Assembly: GCA_029781975.1 (NCBI GenBank)
Contig: JAKOVQ010000053.1
Coordinates: 124,001 to 188,000, forward strand
Source: Acidobacteriota bacterium
Lineage (GTDB): Bacteria > Acidobacteriota > Thermoanaerobaculia > UBA5066
Reading direction: 5' to 3'
DNA: 64,000 nucleotides
Positions 1 through 7,307 of this stretch are shown here, piece after piece. A model generated the notes under the pieces. That model made no database searches. It was not told the origin of the DNA and was given only the letters and a program-made list of their open reading frames with translations. Each line of letters begins with the position of its first letter. Position 1 is the stretch's first letter. Made by a program: the position numbers and the translations under genes.

Positions 1-1
1 G

Positions 2-925
2 CTCGAGGAGCGGACGGCGGAGGTCCTGGGGCTCGAGGCGGCCCTCTTCGTCCCGACCGGCTCCATGGGGAACCAGATCTCCCTGAGGGTCCACGCCCCG
101 GCCGGGAGCGAGGTGATCGTCGAGGCCAAGAGCCACGTCTTCCACTACGAGATGGGGGCGATGGCCGCCCTCTCGGGGCTCCTGCCGCGCCCGGTCGCCG
201 GCGAGCGGGGCCGGATGCCGGTCGCCGAGGTCGAGGCGTGGATCCGCCCCGAGAGCACCTACTACCTCCCCCGGACGGCGCTCATCGCCGTGGAGAACAC
301 CCACAACTTCGCCGGGGGGACGGTCCTGCCGCGGCCGGCGATCGACGAGACCCTCGCGCTCGCGCGGAGGCGGGGGCTCAAGGTCCACATGGACGGCGCC
401 CGGCTCTGGAACGCGGCGGCGGCGCTCGGCGTCCCGGAGGCCGAGCTCGCCCGCGGCCTCGACTCGGTCATGGTCTGCTTCTCGAAGGGGCTGAGGGCCC
501 CCGTGGGGAGCGCCGTCGCCGGGTCCCGGGCCTTCGTCGAGGAGGCGCGGCGGGTCCGGAAGCTGTTCGGCGGCGGGATGCGGCAGGTCGGGGTGATCGC
601 GGCCGCCGCCCTCGTCGCCCTGGAATCGGAGCGGTCCCGGCTCCCCGAGGACCACGCCCGCGCCCGGCGGCTCGCCGGCCTTCTGGCCGAGGTGCCGGGA
701 GTCTCGGCCGACCCGTCGGCCGTCGAGACGAACATCCTGATGGTCACGCTGGACGAGGCGGTCTGGGGGGGCGCCGCGGTCGCCCTGGCCCGGCTGGCGC
801 GCCGGGGGGTCCTGGCCGGGTCGGCCGGCGAGCGGGCGCTCCGCCTCGTCACCCACGCGGACGTCGGGGACCCCGACGTCGAGCGCGCGGCGCAGGCCTT
901 CCGCGACGCGGCGGCCGAGCGCTGA
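2..925 (+). CDS. Low-specificity threonine aldolase, 5' truncated
   Basis: PLP-dependent enzyme that cleaves L-threonine or L-allo-threonine to glycine and acetaldehyde, expected in the cytoplasm. The reading frame is open from the first bases of the window, so the N-terminus lies upstream. The visible part starts in the cofactor-binding region (FVPTGSMGNQ), continues with the family motif HMDGARLWNAA (bases 388-420) and has the Schiff-base lysine in CFSKGLRAPVGS (about base 485). The C-terminal small domain is complete and ends at TGA 923-925. The fold-type I aldolase assignment is secure; exact stereospecificity cannot be read from sequence. It converges on ridA across a 99-base gap. Confidence 0.9.
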   Translation, partial: LEERTAEVLGLEAALFVPTGSMGNQISLRVHAPAGSEVIVEAKSHVFHYEMGAMAALSGLLPRPVAGERGRMPVAEVEAWIRPESTYYLPRTALIAVENTHNFAGGTVLPRPAIDETLALARRRGLKVHMDGARLWNAAAALGVPEAELARGLDSVMVCFSKGLRAPVGSAVAGSRAFVEEARRVRKLFGGGMRQVGVIAAAALVALESERSRLPEDHARARRLAGLLAEVPGVSADPSAVETNILMVTLDEAVWGGAAVALARLARRGVLAGSAGERALRLVTHADVGDPDVERAAQAFRDAAAER

Positions 926-961
926 CCGGGTGGCGGGAAGGCTCCCGTCCCGTCGCCGACG

Positions 962-980
962 GGCCCCCTCCGAGGGGGTC
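962..980. terminator. GC hairpin between convergent genes
   Basis: GGCCCCC (962-968) can pair with GGGGGTC (974-980) around a 5-nt loop. It lies between the threonine aldolase stop and the ridA stop. No T-tract follows on either strand, so a terminator role is only plausible. Confidence 0.3.
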
Positions 981-1024
981 TCGGGGGGAACGGGCGCCCG
1001 GAGGCGAGGGGGCGGCCGCCCGGA

Positions 1025-1414
1025 TCAGGGGATCTTCGCGACCAGCTCGATCTCGATCCGGGCCCCCGCCGGGAGCCTGCCGACCTGGACGGTCGACCGC
1101 GCCGGGCGGTGGTCGCCGAACCTGGCGGCGAAGACGCCGTTCATCTCGGCGAAGTCCCCGAGGTCCGTCAGGAAGACGGTCGCCTTGGCGACGTCCGGGA
1201 ACCCGCAGCCCGCGCCGGCCAGGATCGCCTCGAGGTTGTCGAAGACCCGGTTGGTCTCCTCCGCGACGGTCCCCGAGAGGAGCTTCCCGGTCGCGGGGTC
1301 GAGGGGGACCTGCCCGGCGGTGAAGAGGAGCCCCCCTGCCACGATCCCCTGGGCATAGGGGCCGATGGCCTTGGGGGCTCCGGGGACGGCGATGGTCTTC
1401 AGCGGTTCGCTCAT
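1025..1414 (-). CDS. ridA: RidA/YjgF/YER057c family protein
   Basis: A 129-residue protein of the family that hydrolyses reactive enamine/imine intermediates, such as 2-aminoacrylate released by PLP enzymes. Family features are GPYAQGI near residue 18, FTAGQVPLDP, the conserved arginine in PARSTVQV, and the C-terminal glutamate in IEIELVA. The length is typical. The ATG at 1414 overlaps the hpt stop as ATGA, so the two are translationally coupled, with hpt first. A PLP-dependent threonine aldolase converges on it, which fits a general imine-scavenging role, though they are not in one transcript. Confidence 0.92.
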   Translation of the reverse strand: MSEPLKTIAVPGAPKAIGPYAQGIVAGGLLFTAGQVPLDPATGKLLSGTVAEETNRVFDNLEAILAGAGCGFPDVAKATVFLTDLGDFAEMNGVFAARFGDHRPARSTVQVGRLPAGARIEIELVAKIP

Positions 1415-1929
1415 TTCGTCGGGTCCCAGATGGCGACGTAGGGAAGGTTGCGGTAGCGCTCGTCGAGGTCGAGGCCGTAGCCGACGACGAACTCGGGGCC
1501 GATGGTGAAGCCGAGGAAGTCGACCGGGATGTCCCGGTTCTCGGGGAGGTCCTTCTTGAGGAGGGCGGCGATCCGGAGGGAACGGGGGCGCCGGGAGGCC
1601 AGGAGCTCGAGCAGGCGGCGCAGGGTCAGGCCGGTGTCGACGACGTCCTCGAAGAGGAGGACGTCCTTCCCCTCGATGTCGGTGGAGAGGTCCCGGACGA
1701 CCTGGAAGTTCCCGGTGGAGGAGGTCCCCGAGTAGGTCCTCACCTGGAGGAAGTCCAGGGCGACGGGGGACCGGAGCCGCTTGAGGAGGTCGGTCAGGAA
1801 GAAGACCGACCCCTTGAGGATCCCGACGGCCAGGATCTCCCCCCCCGCGTAGCGGGCGTCGATCTCCCGGGCGAGCTCGTCGAGGCGGGACGAGATGGCG
1901 CTTTCGGACAGCAGGACGCGGTCGATCAC
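1411..1929 (-). CDS. hpt: Hypoxanthine phosphoribosyltransferase
   Basis: Purine salvage enzyme joining hypoxanthine or guanine to PRPP. The 172-residue length fits bacterial Hpt. The PRPP-binding motif is visible as LLFEDVVDTGLTL, preceded by the ILKGSVFFLTDL loop, with the purine-contacting YGLDLDERYRNLPY segment near the C-terminus. The start is GTG at 1929 (MIDRVLL). No Shine-Dalgarno sequence precedes it, and a -10-like TATAGT on this strand lies at 1943-1938, so the mRNA may be nearly leaderless. It is the first gene of an hpt-ridA pair. Confidence 0.93.
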   Translation of the reverse strand: MIDRVLLSESAISSRLDELAREIDARYAGGEILAVGILKGSVFFLTDLLKRLRSPVALDFLQVRTYSGTSSTGNFQVVRDLSTDIEGKDVLLFEDVVDTGLTLRRLLELLASRRPRSLRIAALLKKDLPENRDIPVDFLGFTIGPEFVVGYGLDLDERYRNLPYVAIWDPTK

Positions 1930-1937
1930 GGGGTGCC

Positions 1938-1945
1938 ACTATAAT
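1938..1945. promoter_or_regulatory. Overlapping divergent -10 elements
   Basis: The sequence ACTATAAT holds TATAAT on the plus strand (1940-1945) and TATAGT on the minus strand (1943-1938). It sits between hpt (minus, start 1929) and the helical protein (plus, start about 1955). Both predicted transcription starts fall within a few bases of the start codons, and neither gene has a visible Shine-Dalgarno sequence. No good -35 is present on either side. Confidence 0.45.
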
Positions 1946-1954
1946 GCACGCACC

Positions 1955-3607
1955 TTGAGCTCATCGATCTTCGACCTGCGGGAGCTCCACAACGCCTACA
2001 CGCGTCTGACCGAGAAGTTCAAGACGCTCTGGACGTTCCACCAGTTCCTCCAGGGGATCCACAAGACGTTCCTCGGGGACGCGCCCGGATACCAGGTCGA
2101 CTTCCAGGCCCTCTACGACCAGATCAAGAGCGTCACGACGGCGATGACGTTCCAGCCGCCGCCGGCCGTCCTCGAGCTCATCAACCAGCTCGAGAGCCGG
2201 CTCGAGACGGTCTCGCGGCAGCTCACGGCCGACGACGAGAAGATCGCGCCTTCGTACGTGAGGCGCTTCTTCGAGAAGGTGAGGACGGAGGACGAGAAGC
2301 TCCTCCTCGCCCTCCTGAGGTTCTACTTCTACGCGCGCCAGGTCTCGCCCGAGACGATGGACAAGATCGACTTCCTCATCACGCTCGTCGGCGCCCGGCG
2401 GTCGCTGGACGACGGGCGTTACCTCACGCGCTTCCCGCAGGAGCTGGCCAAGCTGTTCGGCCAGCTCCTCGCGCTCCACCGGCGCTCCCCGGTGCCGAGC
2501 GCCGAGAAGGCGCAGGTGATCAAGGCGCTCGGACGGCTCAAGACCGACATCGAGGAGTGCGCCCGCTTCGAGGACCTCACCGAGAAGAAGATCCTCGAGA
2601 ACCTCCGGACCCTCAAGCACCGGCTCGGGCCCGTCTACTACGACGTCGACGTCCTCTCCGCCATCCTCGAGGCGAACCTCGCGGCGAAGAACAGGTTCCA
2701 GGCCCTCTACCAGGAGGAGGAGCGACGGATCCTCGACTCGTCCCAGCGGCTCCTCGAGCTCGAGCGCGAGCTCGCCAAGAGCGCCGGCGCCGGGAGCGAG
2801 GAGGTCCTCGCCGAGCTGGGGCGCTTCTGGCAGGCCAAGGAGGCCTTCGACAAGCGCCGCAACGAAGGGGAGATCCGCCACGCCGAGGTGACGCGGCTGG
2901 CCGAGGCGATCGACCAGCTCCTCGGGAAGCTCGACCTCCCGGGCCCGCCGGGGGCCGAGGCGGTCGAGGAGGCCCTCGAGGAGGTCCTCCCGGCGCCCGC
3001 GGAGGAGGTGGAGGTCACCCGCGCCCAGCTCTTCGTCCGCGACCTGGCCAAGGACGACCGGGTCCCCGAGGGCCTGGCGGCGCCGCAGCCTGCGACGGAC
3101 GCGGACGTCGCCTCGCCCCTCGTGACCGACGTCGTCTCGGACCCGATCGCCGGCGAGCACGCCGCGAAGATCCTCTACTCGGTCGAGATGGTGACCGAAG
3201 GGACGGGCTCGGGCCACGCGGCCTTCACGGCCGCGCTCGCCCGTCTCCGGCTGGAGCCGTGGGAGGTCCGGGCGGCCCGCCGGCTCCAGGAGAACGACTA
3301 CCCGCCCGGGCGCGAGGCGATCGCCCGGGACCTCCTCTTCCTCGAGGGCGCCGCGCTCCGGATCCGGATCGACGAGCAGGCGGTCGCGCTCAAGGACCTG
3401 ACCTCGGAGCCGCAGGTCGAGGTCCTGAACTCCTGCGCGCGGGCCCTGGTGAAGGCGCAGGAGCTCGACCGGCGGTTCCGGCAGGGGATCGAGTCGAGCG
3501 AGGACGTCCCGGAACGGCTCAACGAGCTGAACCGGTCCCGGTTCCGCCTCCTCCGCTCGTTCGCCGGGCTCTGGCTGCTCCACAACGCCCGGACCGTCAT
3601 CGATTAG
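1955..3607 (+). CDS. Helical protein of unknown function
   Basis: I do not recognise this family. The product is about 550 residues, charged and almost entirely helical by composition, with heptad-like stretches (for example around bases 2700-2920) and an acidic Pro/Glu-rich linker near 2935-3060 before a second helical block. There is no signal peptide or membrane segment, so it is probably cytoplasmic. The start is uncertain. In-frame TTG at 1955 lies just after a TATAAT (1940-1945); an ATG at 1895 is also in frame but would overlap hpt on the other strand by 35 bases. No Shine-Dalgarno sequence is seen at either. It stands alone, with a 244-base intergenic region before lysS. Confidence 0.75.
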   Translation: MSSSIFDLRELHNAYTRLTEKFKTLWTFHQFLQGIHKTFLGDAPGYQVDFQALYDQIKSVTTAMTFQPPPAVLELINQLESRLETVSRQLTADDEKIAPSYVRRFFEKVRTEDEKLLLALLRFYFYARQVSPETMDKIDFLITLVGARRSLDDGRYLTRFPQELAKLFGQLLALHRRSPVPSAEKAQVIKALGRLKTDIEECARFEDLTEKKILENLRTLKHRLGPVYYDVDVLSAILEANLAAKNRFQALYQEEERRILDSSQRLLELERELAKSAGAGSEEVLAELGRFWQAKEAFDKRRNEGEIRHAEVTRLAEAIDQLLGKLDLPGPPGAEAVEEALEEVLPAPAEEVEVTRAQLFVRDLAKDDRVPEGLAAPQPATDADVASPLVTDVVSDPIAGEHAAKILYSVEMVTEGTGSGHAAFTAALARLRLEPWEVRAARRLQENDYPPGREAIARDLLFLEGAALRIRIDEQAVALKDLTSEPQVEVLNSCARALVKAQELDRRFRQGIESSEDVPERLNELNRSRFRLLRSFAGLWLLHNARTVID

Positions 3608-3614
3608 CAGAGTA

Positions 3615-3655
3615 TTCGGTGGGGGTTTCTCGATCCCCCCACACCCCCCACGGGG
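3615..3655. repeat. Dispersed GC-rich hairpin repeat, copy A
   Basis: This 41-base element recurs at 12309-12350. Its core is GTGGGGG (3619-3625), a loop of about ten bases TTTCTCGATC, then CCCCCAC (3636-3642), followed by a second C-run/G-run pair. The stem is perfect. In copy C one T-A stem pair is replaced by C-G, which supports a selected hairpin. The element starts 7 bases after the stop of the upstream gene. Confidence 0.7.
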
Positions 3656-3687
3656 GAAGGCCGACGACAGGTGAGGTGCAGGTGGGA

Positions 3688-3725
3688 GGTGGGGGTCTCG
3701 TCGATCGCCCCGCGCCCCCCAACGA
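3688..3725. repeat. Degenerate copy B of the GC-rich hairpin repeat
   Basis: GGTGGGGGTCTCG followed by TCGATCG and a long C-run ending CCCCCCA resembles copies A and C, with a few inserted bases in the loop. It lies in the same intergenic region as copy A. The rest of 3656-3851 is GC-rich with no gene that I can support. Confidence 0.4.
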
Positions 3726-3851
3726 GGAGAACGGCGCCCGAGCGGCTGTAGTGGTGGGGTGCTCGGTGGACGCCCCCCGCGGGCGGAAGGGCGGCCGCCG
3801 AGAGCGGGCACGATTGACCGGCGGGTGACGCCCCCACACAATGCGCGGCCG

Positions 3852-5399
3852 ATGTCCGAGCCCGCGCCCCCCGCCGAAGAGAGCCTCCCCGAGCAGATCG
3901 CCAACCGCCGGGCCGCCCGCGAGAGGATCGCCGCGCTCGGGGTGCCGACCTACCCGAACCGCTGGGACGTGACCCACCTGGTCTCCGACGTGGTCGCGCG
4001 GTTCGGCCCCCTCGACGCGCAGGCGATCGAGGCGCTCCCCGAGGCCGAACGGCAGGTGTCGGTCCCCGGCAGGATCCTCGCGATCCGGAAGATGGGGAAG
4101 GCGATCTTCCTCGACCTCTCCGACGGCCGGCGGCGGGTCCAGGCCTACGTCCGGCGCGACGCCGTGCCCGAGGCCGCGTGGGAGCTGGTCGGCCACCTCG
4201 ACCTCGGCGACCACGTCGGCGTGCGGGGCGCCGCCTTCCGGACCCGGACCGGCGAGCTCTCGGTCAAGGCCGAGCGGATCGACTTCCTCGCGAAGTCCCT
4301 CCGGCCCCTCCCCGACAAGTGGCACGGCCTGACCGACGTCGAGCGCCGCTACCGCCAGCGCTACGTCGACCTCGCGGTCGCCCCCGAGACGCGGGAGGTC
4401 TTCGAGCTGAGGGCCCGCCTCGTCTCGTACATCCGGCGGTTCTTCGACGCCCGCGGATTCCTCGAGGTCGAGACGCCGATGATGCAGGTGCTGCCGGGCG
4501 GGGCCGCGGCGCGCCCCTTCGTGACCCACCACAACGCCCTCGACATCGACCTCTACCTGAGGATCGCCCCCGAGCTCTTCCTCAAGAGGCTCGTCGTCGG
4601 CGGCTTCACGAAGGTCTACGAGATCAACCGGAACTTCCGGAACGAGGGGATCTCGACGCAGCACAACCCCGAGTTCACGATGCTGGAGTTCTACACCGCT
4701 TACGCCGACGCGCGCGACCAGATGGCCCTCACCGAGGAGCTCTTCTCGTCGGCCGCGATCGAGCTCCTCGGGTCGACGCGCCTTCCCTGGGGCGAGGAGA
4801 CGATCTCGCTCGAGGCTCCCTTCCGCCGCCTCTCGATGCGCGACGCCGTCGTCGAGCACGGCCGGGACCTCCCGGGCGGCCCGGTCGCGCCCGGGGACCT
4901 CGAGGGGCTCGAGGCCCTCAAGCGGACCTGCGCGCGCGCCGGGGTCGAGGGCCTCGAGAGGTTCGGCGACGTGCCCGGCAAGCTCCTCGCCGAGCTCTTC
5001 GAGACCCTCGCGGAGCCCCACCTCCTCCAGCCGACGTTCGTCGTCGACTACCCGGCGGAGATCTCGCCGCTGGCGAAGGCGAAGCCGGAGGACCCGGCGA
5101 TCGCCGACCGCTTCGAGCTCTTCATCGGCCGGATGGAGGTCGCCAACGGCTTCTGCGAGCTGAACGACCCCGACGAGCAGGCCGAGAAGTTCCGGGCGCA
5201 GGTGGCCGAGCGGACGAAGGGGGACGACGAGGCGATGCTCTTCGACGAGGACTACGTCGAGGCGCTCTCGTACGGCATGCCGCCGACCGCCGGGGAAGGG
5301 ATCGGCATCGACCGGCTGGCGATGCTCTTCTCGAACTCGCGCTCGATCCGGGACGTCATCCTCTTCCCGCTCATGAGGCCCCGGGGGTCGGGCCGCTGA
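3852..5399 (+). CDS. lysS: Lysyl-tRNA synthetase, class II
   Basis: Charges tRNA-Lys with lysine in the cytoplasm. The 515-residue product has the N-terminal OB-fold tRNA anticodon-binding domain (roughly residues 60-150; VPGRILAIRKMGKAIFLDL) followed by the class II catalytic core. Motif 2 is seen as INRNFRNEGISTQHNPEFTM and motif 3 as GIGIDRLAMLFSNSRSIRDV, which contains the ATP-binding arginine. I chose ATG 3852 because it places a short tail before the OB fold; the open frame extends upstream into the repeat region. The stop TGA (5397-5399) overlaps the putative CTG start of the next gene, so the synthetase and the Lol-type exporter appear coupled. Confidence 0.95.
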   Translation: MSEPAPPAEESLPEQIANRRAARERIAALGVPTYPNRWDVTHLVSDVVARFGPLDAQAIEALPEAERQVSVPGRILAIRKMGKAIFLDLSDGRRRVQAYVRRDAVPEAAWELVGHLDLGDHVGVRGAAFRTRTGELSVKAERIDFLAKSLRPLPDKWHGLTDVERRYRQRYVDLAVAPETREVFELRARLVSYIRRFFDARGFLEVETPMMQVLPGGAAARPFVTHHNALDIDLYLRIAPELFLKRLVVGGFTKVYEINRNFRNEGISTQHNPEFTMLEFYTAYADARDQMALTEELFSSAAIELLGSTRLPWGEETISLEAPFRRLSMRDAVVEHGRDLPGGPVAPGDLEGLEALKRTCARAGVEGLERFGDVPGKLLAELFETLAEPHLLQPTFVVDYPAEISPLAKAKPEDPAIADRFELFIGRMEVANGFCELNDPDEQAEKFRAQVAERTKGDDEAMLFDEDYVEALSYGMPPTAGEGIGIDRLAMLFSNSRSIRDVILFPLMRPRGSGR

Positions 5400-6541
5400 C
5401 CGGCTTCCTGCTGGCCCGCCGCTACGTCCTGGCGTCGCGGCGGGACGCGCAGGTCGGGGTCGTCGCCGCCGCGGCGTTCGGCGGCCTCGCCCTCGGGGTC
5501 GGCGCGCTCGTCCTCTCCCTGGCGCTCCTGTCCGGGTTCCAGACCTTCGTCCTCGGGCGCCTCGCCGCCGAGGCGCCCCACGTCCTCGTCGTCCCGAGCG
5601 GACGAGCCGCCTTCCCCGCCGATCCGGCCCTCTCGCGCCGCCTCGCGTCGCTCGCCGGCGTCGTCCGGGTGACGCCCGAGGTCCGCGGACGGGGCTGGCT
5701 GACGACGCGGGGCCAGGCGGTCCCCGCCCTCTTCGTCGGCCGGGCGGGCCAGGCGGGGCTGACGATCGACCCCGGCCAGGCGCGGTCGCTCTCGGCCCTC
5801 GCCGGCGACGCCCTCACCGTCGTCTCGTCGCGGACCCGGCTCTCGCCCCTCGGCCCCGTCCCGATCACCGCGTCGCTCCTCCTGGGGGGGATCGCCCCCG
5901 CGGCGACCGGCCGCAGGGAGCCGGAGGCGCGGCTCCCCCTCGAGGAGGCGCGCCGCCTCCTCGCGCTGGCGCCGGGAGAGGCGACCGGGTACGAGCTGAG
6001 GCTCTCCGACCCGGACCGGGCGGACGAGGTCGCCCGCGCCGCGGCAGCCGCCGCCGGCCTGCCGGTGACCACGACGACGTGGCAGCAGGCGAACCGGCCG
6101 CTCGTCCTCGCCCTCCGGCTCGAGCGCGTCGTCCTCTTCGCGACCGTCTTCCTCGTGGTCGTGGTGGCCGGGCTCAACCTCGCGGCGACCTCCGCCGTCC
6201 TCGTGGCGACCCGAAGCGCCGACGCAGCGGTCCTCTCGGTCCTCGGCGCGGCGCCGAAGGCCATCGAGCGCGTCTTCGTCGCGGCCGGCCTCCTCCTCGG
6301 CGCCGCCGGGACCGCGGCCGGCCTCCTCGGCGGCGCGGCGCTGGCGGTCGCGCTCGACCGGACGGCCGCGATCCCGCTTCCCGCCCAGCTCTTCTCGCTG
6401 GCCCACGTGCCGTTCCGGGTCGAGCCGCTCGACGTGGGGGCGGTCGCGGTCTTCTCGCTCCTCTGGTCGTACGTGGCCGCGTCGGTCCCGGCTCGCCTGG
6501 CGGCGAGGCTCCCGGTCACCGAGGTGCTCCGTGCCGTCTGA
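5396..6541 (+). CDS. LolC/LolE-type lipoprotein ABC permease
   Basis: Inner-membrane permease expected to extract outer-membrane lipoproteins from the inner membrane and hand them to a periplasmic carrier. The 381-residue product shows the N-terminal FLLARRYVLASRRD and a first membrane segment (about residues 20-45), a periplasmic MacB-like domain, then three further membrane segments near the C-terminus. No ATG, GTG or TTG exists in frame near the expected N-terminus. CTG 5396 overlaps the lysS stop as CTGA, which is how most genes here are coupled, so I take it as the start. Its partner lolD overlaps its end by 11 bases. Only one permease gene is present, so the exporter may be a LolF-like homodimer. 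Confidence 0.82.
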   Translation: MTGFLLARRYVLASRRDAQVGVVAAAAFGGLALGVGALVLSLALLSGFQTFVLGRLAAEAPHVLVVPSGRAAFPADPALSRRLASLAGVVRVTPEVRGRGWLTTRGQAVPALFVGRAGQAGLTIDPGQARSLSALAGDALTVVSSRTRLSPLGPVPITASLLLGGIAPAATGRREPEARLPLEEARRLLALAPGEATGYELRLSDPDRADEVARAAAAAAGLPVTTTTWQQANRPLVLALRLERVVLFATVFLVVVVAGLNLAATSAVLVATRSADAAVLSVLGAAPKAIERVFVAAGLLLGAAGTAAGLLGGAALAVALDRTAAIPLPAQLFSLAHVPFRVEPLDVGAVAVFSLLWSYVAASVPARLAARLPVTEVLRAV

Positions 6542-7223
6542 CGGCGCCGGCCCGCTGCTGCGCGCCGAGGGGCTCGCGAAGGGGTTCGGGCCTCCCGACC
6601 AGCGGGTGCAGCTCTTCTCGGGCCTCGACCTCTCGCTCTCCGACGGCGACTTCGTCGCCATCGTCGGGCCCTCGGGCTGCGGGAAGTCGACCCTGCTCCA
6701 CCTCCTGGCCGGCCTCGAGCCGCCGGACGCCGGGCGCGTCCTGGTCGGCGCGAGCGACTGGACCGCGCTGACCGCCGAGGGGCGGGCCTCCCTGAGGGGC
6801 GAGGCGATCGGGTTCGTCTTCCAGTTCCACCACCTGCTGCCCGAGCTCACGGCCGAGGAGAACGTCGCCCTCCCGCTCCTCCTCGCCGGCCGGGGGGAGG
6901 CCGAGGCCCGGCGTGCCGCCCGAGAGCTCCTGGTCGCCGTCGGCCTCTCGGGGCGGGCCGGGGCCTTCCCGCGGACTCTTTCCGGCGGGGAGCGGCAGCG
7001 GGTGGCGCTCGCCCGGGCGGTCGTCCGGCGGCCGCGCATCCTCCTGGCCGACGAGCCGACGGGGAGCCTCGACGCGGCTCACGCCGCCGAGGTCTTCGAG
7101 CTCCTGGCGGGCGTCGCGCGCGAGCGGTCCGGAGCCGCGCTGGTCGTGACGCACGACCCCGCCTGGGCGGCGCGCTGCTCGCGCACCCTGAGGCTCGTCC
7201 CCGAGGGGCTCGAGGAGGCCTGA
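6531..7223 (+). CDS. lolD: LolD-type ABC transporter ATP-binding protein
   Basis: ATPase subunit of the lipoprotein release complex. The 230-residue product has Walker A GPSGCGKST, the Q-loop region VFQFHHLLPELTAEENV (typical of the LolD/MacB group), signature LSGGERQRVALARA, Walker B ILLADEPTGSLD and the switch histidine in VVTHDP. The start is GTG 6531, inside the permease gene. The 11-base overlap and the order permease-ATPase support one complex. Confidence 0.9.
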   Translation: MPSDGAGPLLRAEGLAKGFGPPDQRVQLFSGLDLSLSDGDFVAIVGPSGCGKSTLLHLLAGLEPPDAGRVLVGASDWTALTAEGRASLRGEAIGFVFQFHHLLPELTAEENVALPLLLAGRGEAEARRAARELLVAVGLSGRAGAFPRTLSGGERQRVALARAVVRRPRILLADEPTGSLDAAHAAEVFELLAGVARERSGAALVVTHDPAWAARCSRTLRLVPEGLEEA

Positions 7224-7251
7224 GGCGGGGGGCCGGGGCGGTCCCCTGTGC

Positions 7252-7257
7252 TAGCAT
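7252..7257 (+). promoter_or_regulatory. Possible extended -10 for clpC
   Basis: TGCTAGCAT contains TAGCAT preceded by TG with one base between, 50 bases before the clpC ATG. No recognisable -35 precedes it. Confidence 0.3.
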
Positions 7258-7307
7258 CGCCGCGGGCTGCGCCCCGTGCGGAAGCGGCTCCGGAAGAGGC
7301 TCTTGCC

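Noticed and set aside
3608-3851. A small gene in the intergenic region before lysS
   Set aside because: Open frames exist in several phases, but all run through the hairpin repeats with low-complexity sequence and no Shine-Dalgarno sequence; the region is better described as repeat-bearing spacer.
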